From DATJXG01 sp035500455 (GTDB lineage Bacteria; Acidobacteriota; Terriglobia; Terriglobales; Acidobacteriaceae), in contig DATJXG010000070.1 of assembly GCA_035500455.1 (NCBI GenBank), positions 1 to 29,669 on the forward strand: a DNA stretch of 29,669 nucleotides, read 5' to 3'. Shown here in pieces: positions 7,679 through 14,741 of this stretch. Within the stretch, counting starts at the first letter, position 1. Each line of letters opens with the position of its first letter. The position numbers and the translations under genes were made by a program. The notes beneath the pieces are model-generated. The model was not told where the DNA came from. It was given only the letters and a program-made list of their open reading frames with translations, and did no database searches.

Positions 7679-9148
7679 ATGGGTCATTCCAGAGTTCCTA
7701 CCCCTATCTCACGGCAGGTGTCTCCGCTGTCTGCTGTTTCCGCGGGATATTCCTATCCTCCAACCCCCGGATTTCTCGAAGCGCGAGCGGCCTCGGTCTT
7801 GGCTTCGCTCCGCCTGCAAATCGAGGCAGGCGCAACCGAATCGAGCGCCATCCTGGGAAATATCGCCAAAGAGGCGCAAACGCTGACCGAGGCCAGCGGC
7901 GCCGCCATCGCCCTGGGGCAAGATGACAGCGTGGTGTGCGTGGGCCGCAGCGGCGAAACCGCGCCGGAACTCGGAGTCCACCTCAGCGTGGATTCCGGCC
8001 TCTCGGGCGAGTGCCTGCGCTCCCACAAAACCTTACGCTGCGACGACACCCAGATGGATATGCGGGTGGACGCGGAAGTTTGCCTGCGCCTGGGACTCCG
8101 CTCCATCGTGGCCGTGCCCCTGCAGAGCGACTTCGGGCAGATCGGGATCGTGGAAGCTTTCTCCGTGTATCCGTTCGCCTTCAGCGACGCTCACGTGAAG
8201 GCCCTGGAAGGCCTGGCCAAACTGGTAGAGCTTGCCCAGGAGCGGCAGCGCGCCGCCCCGCCCGAGGCTGAGCCGGCGGCAGGGCTGGCTTCGTTCGAGC
8301 CGGTGCGCACACGACTGAGCGTGCTGGAACAGACCGGGATGGAGCGGCTGCGGCGCATCCTGGCAACCCACGAGAAGCCCTCACGCCGGCTGGCGGGACT
8401 GGCGCTTTCGGCGGCGGTGCTGATTTCGGCAGTGGCGTGGCGCACGCTGCATCATCCAGCTGCGGCGGCGCAACCTGTCCAGGCGGCTGTGAGCGAAGAA
8501 AGCGCGCCCGCGCAAACTTCCCCGGCGAACGTTCCTTCGGTGACTCTGGATTTCTCAACCAAGCCCAGCCCGATCACGGTGGCGATTGGCGGCGGCAGCA
8601 GGCACAGAACGCGGAAAGCCGCAGCCGACACCGGGAACGACAACGCCGATGACAACACCGACGATGTCGTGGTCCGCAATTTGTCTTCGTCTCCGCAGGC
8701 TCCGGAGCAGCCAACTGCCGCGCCCTCCGATGCTCCCTCACCCTCCGCCGCGGTGAAAGCCGCCGCAGATCAGGACCCCGCGCCTGTGGAGCCGCCGCAA
8801 ATTTCGGGGCTTCGCGACCGGACGCCCGATCTGCAAAAACTCTTGCGGGCCACGGCCGAGCCGAAATTCGCGCCAGTAGTTTCGCAGATCACGCGCGGCG
8901 CGCTGCAACACCGCGTTGAACCGGCCTTCCCGGAGCAGGCGCGCAGTCTGGGATTGTTCGGCCCGGTGGTGCTGGAGGCATCGATCGACGAGAACGGCGC
9001 GGTGGAAGATGTGAAGGTGATCAGCGGGCATCCGGTGCTGGCGCGGGCGGCGATCGAGGCAGTGCGGCAGTGGCGCTACTCGCCTTCCTTGCTGAATGGC
9101 AAGCCGGTAAAGGTGAAGGCGGATATTACGGTGAGGTTCTCGCGGTAG
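7679..9148 (+). CDS. GAF domain - transmembrane - TonB C-terminal domain fusion protein
   Basis: A 489-residue protein. Residues about 35-190 form a GAF-like sensor domain: paired helices, then SGAAIALGQDDSVVCVGR (73-90), DSGLSGECLRSHKTLRCDD (105-123) and a C-terminal helix KALEGLAKLVELAQ. A basic stretch (HEKPSRR) precedes one hydrophobic segment at about 238-254, predicting an N-in topology. Residues 255-380 are an Ala/Pro/Ser/Asp-rich periplasmic linker. Residues 411-489 are a TonB C-terminal domain (VEPAFPEQARSLG..GPVVLEASIDENG..AVRQWRYSP). TonB domains normally contact outer-membrane receptors and take energy from ExbB/ExbD; none of these lies nearby, and a GAF domain in this position is unusual. 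A signal-dependent envelope protein is an inference. The ATG at 7679 is accepted with weak AAGAG upstream. Confidence 0.88.
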   Translation: MGHSRVPTPISRQVSPLSAVSAGYSYPPTPGFLEARAASVLASLRLQIEAGATESSAILGNIAKEAQTLTEASGAAIALGQDDSVVCVGRSGETAPELGVHLSVDSGLSGECLRSHKTLRCDDTQMDMRVDAEVCLRLGLRSIVAVPLQSDFGQIGIVEAFSVYPFAFSDAHVKALEGLAKLVELAQERQRAAPPEAEPAAGLASFEPVRTRLSVLEQTGMERLRRILATHEKPSRRLAGLALSAAVLISAVAWRTLHHPAAAAQPVQAAVSEESAPAQTSPANVPSVTLDFSTKPSPITVAIGGGSRHRTRKAAADTGNDNADDNTDDVVVRNLSSSPQAPEQPTAAPSDAPSPSAAVKAAADQDPAPVEPPQISGLRDRTPDLQKLLRATAEPKFAPVVSQITRGALQHRVEPAFPEQARSLGLFGPVVLEASIDENGAVEDVKVISGHPVLARAAIEAVRQWRYSPSLLNGKPVKVKADITVRFSR

Positions 9149-9257
9149 TGAGTTGGTCTGAGGGTTCGGGTTCGTAGTTCCCGCTTCGAGGTTCCTGCTC
9201 GCAACTTTTTCTTCGGATGGCTTCGTTTCGCTTGGGCTCGGCTTCGCCTCGCTGAAC
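9149..9257. repeat. GTTCG/GTTC short-unit repetitive tract
   Basis: Degenerate repeated units (GGTTCGGGTTCGTAGTTC, CGCTTCGAGGTTC, CTGCTCGCAACTT, then GGCTTCG/GGCTTCGCC) fill the region after the GAF-TonB stop. It resembles half of an intergenic palindromic repeat, but a full inverse arm is not obvious. Low-information sequence is an alternative. Confidence 0.4.
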
Positions 9258-9270
9258 GAGGCAAGCCCCG

Positions 9271-9288
9271 TCCCTACACGGGTAGGGA
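9271..9288. terminator. Hairpin between convergent GAF-TonB gene and nuoI
   Basis: TCCCTAC 9271-9277 and GTAGGGA 9282-9288 form a 7-bp stem with an ACGG loop, between two converging 3' ends. On the + strand an AT/T-rich run (ATTATTTTTT, about 9298-9307) follows 10 nt later, so it is a poor but possible bidirectional terminator. Confidence 0.3.
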
Positions 9289-9299
9289 TGGACACACTA

Positions 9300-9761
9300 T
9301 TATTTTTTGTATTGCGTGGGTTGGGGGCCTTTTTCCAGCATTTCGCGGTTCCAGATGGCGCCTTCGCGGGTGTAGCTGGCCAGCTCGAAATCCTGGGTGA
9401 GTTCCAGGGCGTCCACCGGACACGCATCTTCGCACAGGCCGCAGAACATGCAGCGGCTCAAGTCATAGGTAAAAGTGGTCAGCTCTTTGCGGCGGGTCTT
9501 CTCGTTGCGGGCGCTGGTGACGACGATCAGGTGCTCGGGGCACGCCAGGGCGCAGAGGTCGCAGGCGATGCACATGGTTTCGTCGGTATCGGCATTGACG
9601 TTGAGGCGGGGCGCGCCGCGATAGCGCTCGGCCACCTGGGGCCGCTGCAGCGGATACTGCTCGGTGTAAATCTCCCGCGGATCCTGATAGCGGAAGGTAA
9701 TGCTCATCCCCTTGATGAGGTCGATCAGCAGGATCTTGCGCAGAAGGCTCGTAATCTGCAT
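9300..9761 (-). CDS. nuoI: NADH-quinone oxidoreductase subunit I (lone copy)
   Basis: A 153-residue 8Fe ferredoxin-type subunit of respiratory complex I. It has two [4Fe-4S] motifs: Cys64, 67, 70 and 74 (CIACDLCALACP) and Cys104, 107, 110 and 114 (CMFCGLCEDACP). An amphipathic N-terminal helix (ITSLLRKILLIDLIKG) and the TFRYQDPREIYTEQYP segment are typical of NuoI. In the complex it carries clusters N6a and N6b at the membrane interface. No other nuo gene is present within the window on either side, so it is either detached from the main operon or an extra copy. The ATG at 9761 has no strong Shine-Dalgarno. Confidence 0.93.
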   Translation of the reverse strand: MQITSLLRKILLIDLIKGMSITFRYQDPREIYTEQYPLQRPQVAERYRGAPRLNVNADTDETMCIACDLCALACPEHLIVVTSARNEKTRRKELTTFTYDLSRCMFCGLCEDACPVDALELTQDFELASYTREGAIWNREMLEKGPQPTQYKK

Positions 9762-9783
9762 ATCGCGGTTAGCATACCATGGG

Positions 9784-9912
9784 CAATTGAATGTAGGCGC
9801 GGGCGTCCCCGCCCGTGCGGGAAGTGGCAGAAAACCTCCGGATTAAGTTGATTCTTAAACCGGGAGATTAGTGCCGCTTCCCGCACGGGCGGGACGCCCG
9901 CGCTTACAATTG
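9784..9912. repeat. GC-rich GGGCGTCCCCGCCC-type palindromic repeat, copy A
   Basis: The left arm, from CAATTG at 9784 through GTAGGCGCGGGCGTCCCCGC to GGGAAGTGGC, is matched by the inverse arm GCCGCTTCCCGCACGGGCGG...CGCGCTTACAATTG ending at 9912. The loop is about 40 nt, AT-rich. CAATTG terminates both arms. The repeat lies between nuoI and the 3' end of the next (-) gene. The related copy is at 17534-17708. Confidence 0.88.
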
Positions 9913-9943
9913 CGGTCCCCCGCGGGGCGACGCCGACGCTACC

Positions 9944-10522
9944 TCACGCGGCTTTCGGCGTCGTTATCACCATCGGCGCTGCGGCCGGCTTTACCAGAGC
10001 CGCGGCGATCAGGCCCACCACCAGGAATCCGATCAGGCGGTCGAGCATGATTGCGCCTGTGTAATTGGCCGGAAAGCCATACCAGTTCCAGTACTCGACG
10101 TTGGTCGAGATGGCCGCCAGTATCCCCAGAACAAATACAAATCCCACGCGCCAAGCATAACCGCGGAGGCGGGGAGCCAGCGACAGCAAAAAGGCCGCCA
10201 GCAGCGCCTGCACGATGTTGAGAATGCACTCGTTCACTAGCTGGCCGGTCATCATCTGTGAAGCGCCCGAGGGGTGGTAGATCACGATGCCCCAGGGTCC
10301 GCCCGCGGCTCCCGGGTCCATTTTCTGGCTGGCCCGATCCACGTGGGGGAAGAAATAGAATCCGGGTTGGGGCGTGGTGTTGCGCAGAGCATCCACTACC
10401 GGTTGCGCCTGCGGCAGATTTTGCACTCCCACCTCGCCCAGGCCCACCACCATGTGGGAGAGCCCTCCCCACAGGAAGAGCACAATCCCGCCCACAATAC
10501 CTGCTATCAGGATGCGTTTCAT
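9944..10522 (-). CDS. Membrane protein of unknown function
   Basis: 192 residues with four predicted membrane segments: about 4-24, 96-117, 124-144 and 161-180. The loop between segments 1 and 2 is long (about 70 residues), probably periplasmic if the Lys/Arg N-terminus stays inside. It contains QPGFYFFPHVDRASQK (52-67) and GPWGIVIYHP (75-84). I recognise the general look (small four-helix proteins seen in Acidobacteriota) but no named family. The start is well supported: GGAG lies 6 nt upstream of the ATG at 10522. No operon partner is evident, and a palindromic repeat follows its stop by about 30 nt. Confidence 0.8.
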   Translation of the reverse strand: MKRILIAGIVGGIVLFLWGGLSHMVVGLGEVGVQNLPQAQPVVDALRNTTPQPGFYFFPHVDRASQKMDPGAAGGPWGIVIYHPSGASQMMTGQLVNECILNIVQALLAAFLLSLAPRLRGYAWRVGFVFVLGILAAISTNVEYWNWYGFPANYTGAIMLDRLIGFLVVGLIAAALVKPAAAPMVITTPKAA

Positions 10523-10581
10523 AAGAAGCTCCTTTCGCGCCCGATATTATCCTTCACGTGTCAAGAGTTTGCTTGAGTGGC

Positions 10582-10599
10582 GGCGGGGCGAAGCCCGCC
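10582..10599. other. GC-rich hairpin upstream of tadA
   Basis: GGCGGG 10582-10587 pairs with CCCGCC 10594-10599 around a GCGAAG loop. No U-tract follows. It resembles a short member of the GC-rich intergenic repeat class. Confidence 0.4.
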
Positions 10600-10630
10600 C
10601 GCACACGGCCCGATACAATAACGATCGGCG

Positions 10631-11125
10631 ATGGATATCAGGGTCAAGGCGAAGGCGGCGGAGGTTTCCTCCGACGAACTGTGGATGGAAGAAGCTCTGC
10701 GCCTGGCCCAACGGGCGCTGGAAGCGGGAGAAGTGCCGGTGGGAGCGATTGTGGTTTTTGAAGGAAAGATTGTGGGACGAGGCTGGAACCGGAACATCGG
10801 CGAGAACGATCCCACCGCACACGCGGAGGTGGTGGCGCTGCGGGAGGCAGGGAGTATCGTCGGTAACCATCGCCTGGTGGGCTGCGAACTGTTTGCTACA
10901 ATTGAGCCTTGCGCGATGTGCGCCGGAGCATTGTTGCACGCGCGCGTGCAACGCCTGGTTTACGGCGCCGACGATCCCAAGGCAGGAGCGGTGCGGTCGG
11001 TGATGCGGGTGCTGGACCATCCGCAGTTGAACCACAAGGTCGAGGTTCGGGGCGGGGTGCTGGCAGGCCGCTGCGGAGAATTGCTGCAGGCGTTTTTTAG
11101 AGACCGTCGCGAGATTAGTCGTTAG
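10631..11125 (+). CDS. tadA: tRNA(adenine34) deaminase
   Basis: A 164-residue zinc deaminase that converts A34 to inosine in the tRNA-Arg(ACG) anticodon. The zinc and catalytic motifs are intact: HAE (His64, Glu66) and PCAMC (Cys94, Cys97). The family N-terminus WMEEALRLAQRALEAGEVPVGAIVV (19-43, quoted as two segments: WMEEALRLAQRA and AGEVPVGAIVV) and DDPKAGA are present. The ATG at 10631 is the natural start; no strong Shine-Dalgarno is seen. The last codons and the stop codon lie inside the palindromic repeat at 11117-11238, so the C-terminal Ser-Arg may be repeat-derived. A tRNA-Ser gene follows. Confidence 0.95.
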   Translation: MDIRVKAKAAEVSSDELWMEEALRLAQRALEAGEVPVGAIVVFEGKIVGRGWNRNIGENDPTAHAEVVALREAGSIVGNHRLVGCELFATIEPCAMCAGALLHARVQRLVYGADDPKAGAVRSVMRVLDHPQLNHKVEVRGGVLAGRCGELLQAFFRDRREISR

Positions 11126-11238
11126 CCGTGGGTCGTTAGCCGTCGGTCGTCGGTCGTTGGCCGTTCGTTGCCGAGCCGGCTACCCTAGGCCGCAATCGAG
11201 GCTCACGACCGAAAGCCAACGACCGAGGACCAAGGACT
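11117..11238. repeat. GTCGTTAGCCGT-family palindromic repeat between tadA and tRNA-Ser
   Basis: The left arm has tandem GTCGTTAGCCGT / GGTCGTTAGCCGTCGGTCGT units. The right arm, CTCACGACCGAAAGCCAACG then ACCGAGGACCAAGGACT, is the approximate inverse complement. The repeat begins inside the last codons of tadA and covers its TAG (11123-11125). It ends 6 nt before the tRNA. Confidence 0.8.
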
Positions 11239-11244
11239 ACAACC

Positions 11245-11334
11245 GGAGAGGTGCGTGAGCGGTTGAAACGATCCGCCTCGAAAGCGGACATACCTTAACG
11301 GGTATCGGGGGTTCGAATCCCTCCCTCTCCGCCA
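11245..11334 (+). tRNA. tRNA-Ser (CGA anticodon)
   Basis: The 90-nt class II tRNA has acceptor arms GGAGAGG (11245-11251) and CCTCTCC (11324-11330), discriminator G and encoded CCA (11332-11334). The anticodon stem TCCGC/GCGGA encloses CTCGAAA, giving anticodon CGA at 11279-11281, which reads UCG. The long variable arm (ATACC..GGTAT) is typical of tRNA-Ser, and the T-loop is TTCGAAT. tRNA-Ser 3' ends are common integration sites, and an accessory block begins right after it. Confidence 0.97.
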
Positions 11335-11336
11335 GA

Positions 11337-11344
11337 CCTTTTTT
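11337..11344 (+). terminator. T-run after tRNA-Ser
   Basis: A run of six T (11339-11344) follows the CCA by 4 nt. With the GC-rich acceptor and T stems upstream it may serve as a terminator. No separate hairpin is present. Confidence 0.35.
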
Positions 11345-11556
11345 CGATTGTGGGGCTTAGCCCGCATCAGTTCCACGAACTCCACACCGCCGTGTACGCT
11401 AATCTTGGCGTCCTTTGCGTTCACAATGGCGCGTTTTGCATAGCACGTGAGCCCCGAAGGCGTCTACATTATTGATTGCATGTTCGTCGCACGGGCTTGC
11501 CACCCGTAACGCCACATTGCCCGAAGCACCGAGATCAATAAGAACGAGTAAACCTG

Positions 11557-12561
11557 ATGAGCAAACACCTTCGTTTCTCTGGAAGCAACTTCACTAAGCT
11601 GGAAGAACTTGGGCTTTCCGCGTCAACTGTGCTGCGCAGAGCCGGACTTCCTCAGACTCTTCGCGAACAGCCCCTTTCCCTGCTCAAAACTGACGAGTAC
11701 TTCGCGCTCTGGCGAGCAATTGGTGACGTAAGCACGAATCCATCGATCGGACTCCAACTCGGGAACGAGAATAAGACGGAACGCTTCCACCCGATCGGGC
11801 TTGTTGCGCTTTCCTCTGAGAATTTTGGCGCTGGAATCGACCAGATGGCGCGTTACAAACAACTCACATGCCCTGAGGAAATCCTGCAAGAGAAGGATAA
11901 AGAAGAGTGGAGCATTCAATTTCACTGGCTTCTGGCTCAGGAGATCGAGCCCCCAGTGCTGATCGAGTGTGCTTTCTCCTGGGTGCTCTCAATCGCCCGG
12001 CACGGGACTGGTACTCGCATCTCTCCCCTTCGTGTCGAGTTCTTTCAACCTCGCAAGCATGTGAAGGCCATCGAGCGGCACTTTGGATGTCCTGTGATCT
12101 GTGGCGTTCCGCGGAACGCAATTATCTTCCGTGCATCGGATGCGATGAAGCCCTTTGTAACGCGCAACGCTGAGCTTCTCGGGATGCTCGCACCTCAATT
12201 TGAACAAGAACTGAAACAGGCCGACTTGGATGAGAACTTCCTAGATCGCGTCCGAATAGCGATCCAGGAAAAACTCACAGGCAAACGACCCACCATCGAC
12301 GACATCGCCGATGCACTGCACATGAGTCCGCGCACTCTACAGCGGCGATTGCAGGAGGAAGGCTCCAACTTCCAGCGTGTCCTTGAAGATGCCCGGCACA
12401 ATTTGGCTCGCAACTATTTAGTGAACCCAATCCTCGAACTAAATGAAGCTGCATACCTGCTCGGATATGAGGACGCCAATTCCTTCGTGCGAGCCTTTCG
12501 GACGTGGGAAGGCGTCCCGCCAGCTCGCTGGCGCGAACAGAGATTGAAAGTAGCCTCATGA
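11557..12561 (+). CDS. AraC-family transcriptional regulator (arabinose-binding-like N-domain)
   Basis: 334 residues. The N-terminal two thirds (LGLSASTVLRRAGLP..., about 10-200) match the AraC-type ligand-binding domain found in OruR/ArgR-like regulators (Arabinose_bd family). About 232-328 is a double helix-turn-helix AraC DNA-binding domain: PTIDDIADALHMSPRTLQRR, then LNEAAYLLGYEDANSFVRAF and a WEGVPPARWR ending. It overlaps the next gene by ATGA (12558-12561), so the two are co-translated and it may control that gene or the redox operon at 13705-17366. The ligand is unknown. The base composition looks AT-richer than the flanking host-type genes, consistent with transfer. The ATG at 11557 lacks a strong ribosome binding site. 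Confidence 0.92.
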   Translation: MSKHLRFSGSNFTKLEELGLSASTVLRRAGLPQTLREQPLSLLKTDEYFALWRAIGDVSTNPSIGLQLGNENKTERFHPIGLVALSSENFGAGIDQMARYKQLTCPEEILQEKDKEEWSIQFHWLLAQEIEPPVLIECAFSWVLSIARHGTGTRISPLRVEFFQPRKHVKAIERHFGCPVICGVPRNAIIFRASDAMKPFVTRNAELLGMLAPQFEQELKQADLDENFLDRVRIAIQEKLTGKRPTIDDIADALHMSPRTLQRRLQEEGSNFQRVLEDARHNLARNYLVNPILELNEAAYLLGYEDANSFVRAFRTWEGVPPARWREQRLKVAS

Positions 12562-13250
12562 GCGGAACAAGACCATACATTATCTGCCACATGGCTTCGT
12601 CGATCGATGGGAGGATCGACGGTGATGCATTGCGCAATATTATGCGGCCCGGCGAATACGAGGCGTTGCATTCGAAGCTCGGCGGCAACGCATGGATCTG
12701 TGGACGCACAACCATGCAGCAGCACTTCGCGGAAGATCAGCTATTTGTTTCGGTGACAAATACGCCCGCGGGACCTCAACCGGTGCATGTTGCTCATGGT
12801 GCGGAGTCCTACGCCATTTCAGTGGACACAGAGGGCAAGCTCAGGTGGAGAAGCAACGATCTTTCTGGCGATCACCTGATCTGCGTTGTGAGTGAGCGTG
12901 TTCCGACAGACTACCTTTCAATGCTTCGGGAGAAGGAGATTTCGTACGTTGTAGCCGGTGACTCTCGTGTTGATCTCGTCAAAGCGGTTGAACTGCTGGG
13001 CGACCACTTCGGCATCCGCACGCTGCTGCTCGAAGGCGGAGGTCACATCAACGGCGCTTTTCTCCAAGCTGGGCTTGTCGATGAACTGAGCCTGTTGCTG
13101 CTCCCGGGAATAGATGGTCGTCACGACATCGCTTCGGTGTTCGATGGCATCGATCCCGCGAGTCACACTGCCGTTTCTCTCAGTCTGAGGTCTGTAGAGC
13201 AGCGTGAAGGCGATGCTCTCTGGATTCGGTACGACGTTGTGAAACGCTGA
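12558..13250 (+). CDS. RibD C-terminal / dihydrofolate reductase-like oxidoreductase
   Basis: A 230-residue protein of the RibD_C superfamily (NADPH-dependent reductases related to DHFR and to the reductase half of RibD). Seen: MASSIDGRIDG at the N-terminus (11-21), a GGNAWICGRTT segment, and the strong C-terminal signature TLLLEGGGHINGAFLQAGLV followed by DELSLLLLPGIDG. The start is the ATG at 12558, which overlaps the AraC stop as ATGA; an upstream in-frame start at 12504 would lie inside the AraC gene and is rejected. The true substrate is unknown; stand-alone members often act outside riboflavin synthesis, and there is no rib gene in the window. Confidence 0.88.
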   Translation: MSGTRPYIICHMASSIDGRIDGDALRNIMRPGEYEALHSKLGGNAWICGRTTMQQHFAEDQLFVSVTNTPAGPQPVHVAHGAESYAISVDTEGKLRWRSNDLSGDHLICVVSERVPTDYLSMLREKEISYVVAGDSRVDLVKAVELLGDHFGIRTLLLEGGGHINGAFLQAGLVDELSLLLLPGIDGRHDIASVFDGIDPASHTAVSLSLRSVEQREGDALWIRYDVVKR

Positions 13251-13439
13251 GAGACGCCATTCTGCCCGCGCGGGCTTTCCCATCTGCGCAAGTGGAATTC
13301 GTCGAGTTTATTCCTCCCTGAATTGCGTTTTGGAGACCAAGACGCGGAATCTCCGTTTGGCGCCTTCTGCATGCACTATGGCGTTATCTGCATATCGTCG
13401 AGGCAGCGGAAAGCCTAGATTAAGTCATGTGGGCGAGGT
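13251..13439. other. Non-coding stretch before the reductase remnant
   Basis: 189 bp without a credible frame. It contains the 10-nt palindrome CCCGCGCGGG just after the preceding stop. It probably marks a rearrangement junction, because the adjacent aldo/keto reductase 5' part is missing. Confidence 0.45.
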
Positions 13440-13670
13440 AAAAAACTCCCGACGCCGGTTCAGATCGCCCTGGCGTGGCTGCTGGCGCAGAAGCCTCGGG
13501 TCGTGCCCATCCCCGGCATGGACAAGGTGGAGTACATCGACGACAACCTGAAATTTCTCGACGTTGAACTTACAGCCGAAGATCTTCGGGAGATCGATGA
13601 ACAGATGTCCAGGATCAACCTGCAGGGTGCAAGGCTCAACGAGGGCCTGCTCTCAATGTCAGAGAAGTAA
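13440..13670 (+). pseudogene. Aldo/keto reductase, C-terminal remnant
   Basis: An open 76-codon stretch ending in TAA at 13670 encodes TPVQIALAWLLAQKPRVVPI and PGMDKVEYIDDNLKF, then LTAEDLREIDEQMSRINLQG. This matches the last quarter of an aldo/keto reductase and parallels residues about 247-320 of the intact reductase just downstream. No start codon, active-site tetrad or N-terminal barrel is present upstream, so it is a 5'-deleted gene. It belongs to the same family as its neighbour but is not a recent copy, since many positions differ. Confidence 0.87.
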
Positions 13671-13704
13671 GCCAGTCCAATTCTTAAAGAGATAGGAGTC
13701 ATCA

Positions 13705-14691
13705 ATGCAGAAACGCAAATTAGCAAAAAGCAAACTAGAAGTATCCGCGATCGGTCTTGGCTGCATGGGTCTGAGCTTCGGCTATGGTCCAGCCGTAGAC
13801 AAACAGCAAGGCATTTCGCTGATTCGTGCCGCGGTAGAACGCGGCGTAACATTCTTCGACACCGCCGAAGTTTACGGACCTTACGCGAATGAGGAAATGG
13901 TGGGCGAGGCGCTCGCACCGTTGCGCGACCAGGTCGTGATCGCCACGAAGTTCGGCTTCAACATCGTCGAGGGAAAACAGTCTGGGCTTAATAGTCGGCC
14001 AGAACACATCAAAGAAGTCGCCGAAGCCTCCCTCAAGCGCCTCAAGACCGATCGGATCGATCTCTTCTACCAGCACCGCGTAGACCCCGACGTTCCGATG
14101 GAAGACGTCGCGGGAGCGGTGAAGGACCTGATTCGGCAAGGCAAGGTAAAACACTTCGGCCTGTCTGAAGCAGGCGTCGCATCGATTCGTCGTGCGCACG
14201 CAGTGCAGCCCGTCGCCGCCCTACAAAGCGAATATTCCCTATTCTGGAGGGAGCCTGAGCAGGAAATAATTCCCACGCTCGAAGAACTCGGCATTGGATT
14301 CGTCCCCTTTAGCCCGCTGGGAAAGGGCTTCCTCACCGGCGCGATCAGCAAGGATACTCAGTTCGACAAGAACGATTTTCGTAACATCGTTCCTCGTTTC
14401 TCGCCAGAGAATCGCGAAGCGAATCGGGTGTTAGTAGATCTCGTCGAGGAGTTCGCAAAGCAAAAGAAAGCGACGCCCGCCCAGATCGCGCTTGCTTGGC
14501 TGCTTGCCCAGAAGCCTTGGATCGTCCCGATCCCAGGCACGACGAAATTGCACCGGCTTGAGGAGAATATAGGCGCCGCGAGCGTCACCCTGACGGCAGC
14601 TGATGTTCGGCAGTTGGATGAGGCAACGTCAAAGCTTGAACTGCATGGTGCTCGTTACCCCGAACATCTTCAGAAACTGGTGGGCCGATAA
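13705..14691 (+). CDS. Aldo/keto reductase
   Basis: A 328-residue NADP(H)-dependent (beta/alpha)8 reductase of aldehydes or ketones. The catalytic tetrad is present: Asp52 and Tyr57 (FFDTAEVYG), Lys82 (ATKFGF) and His124 (FYQHRVDPDVP). The C-terminal cofactor part has VPIPGTTKLHRLEEN. The length and the GPYANEEMVGEAL segment fit the AKR13/YakC-like group. The start has TAGGAG (13693-13698) 6 nt before the ATG. It is the first intact gene of a same-strand run with the zinc dehydrogenase, the CMD-like protein and the SDR, suggesting a detoxification or aromatic/aldehyde redox operon. The specific substrate is not evident. Confidence 0.93.
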   Translation: MQKRKLAKSKLEVSAIGLGCMGLSFGYGPAVDKQQGISLIRAAVERGVTFFDTAEVYGPYANEEMVGEALAPLRDQVVIATKFGFNIVEGKQSGLNSRPEHIKEVAEASLKRLKTDRIDLFYQHRVDPDVPMEDVAGAVKDLIRQGKVKHFGLSEAGVASIRRAHAVQPVAALQSEYSLFWREPEQEIIPTLEELGIGFVPFSPLGKGFLTGAISKDTQFDKNDFRNIVPRFSPENREANRVLVDLVEEFAKQKKATPAQIALAWLLAQKPWIVPIPGTTKLHRLEENIGAASVTLTAADVRQLDEATSKLELHGARYPEHLQKLVGR

Positions 14692-14741
14692 TCGATGACA
14701 GGCTGCGGTTGTGATGACGGCAGCCTGGAAAGGCCAGGGAA

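Noticed and set aside
11203..11424. Minus-strand frame containing RGRDSNPR
   Set aside because: It translates the tRNA-Ser antisense strand; this peptide is a known artefact of tRNA genes.
13330..13551. Plus-strand frame over the aldo/keto reductase remnant
   Set aside because: It reads the remnant in the wrong frame; the aldo/keto reductase frame has clear homology to the downstream gene.
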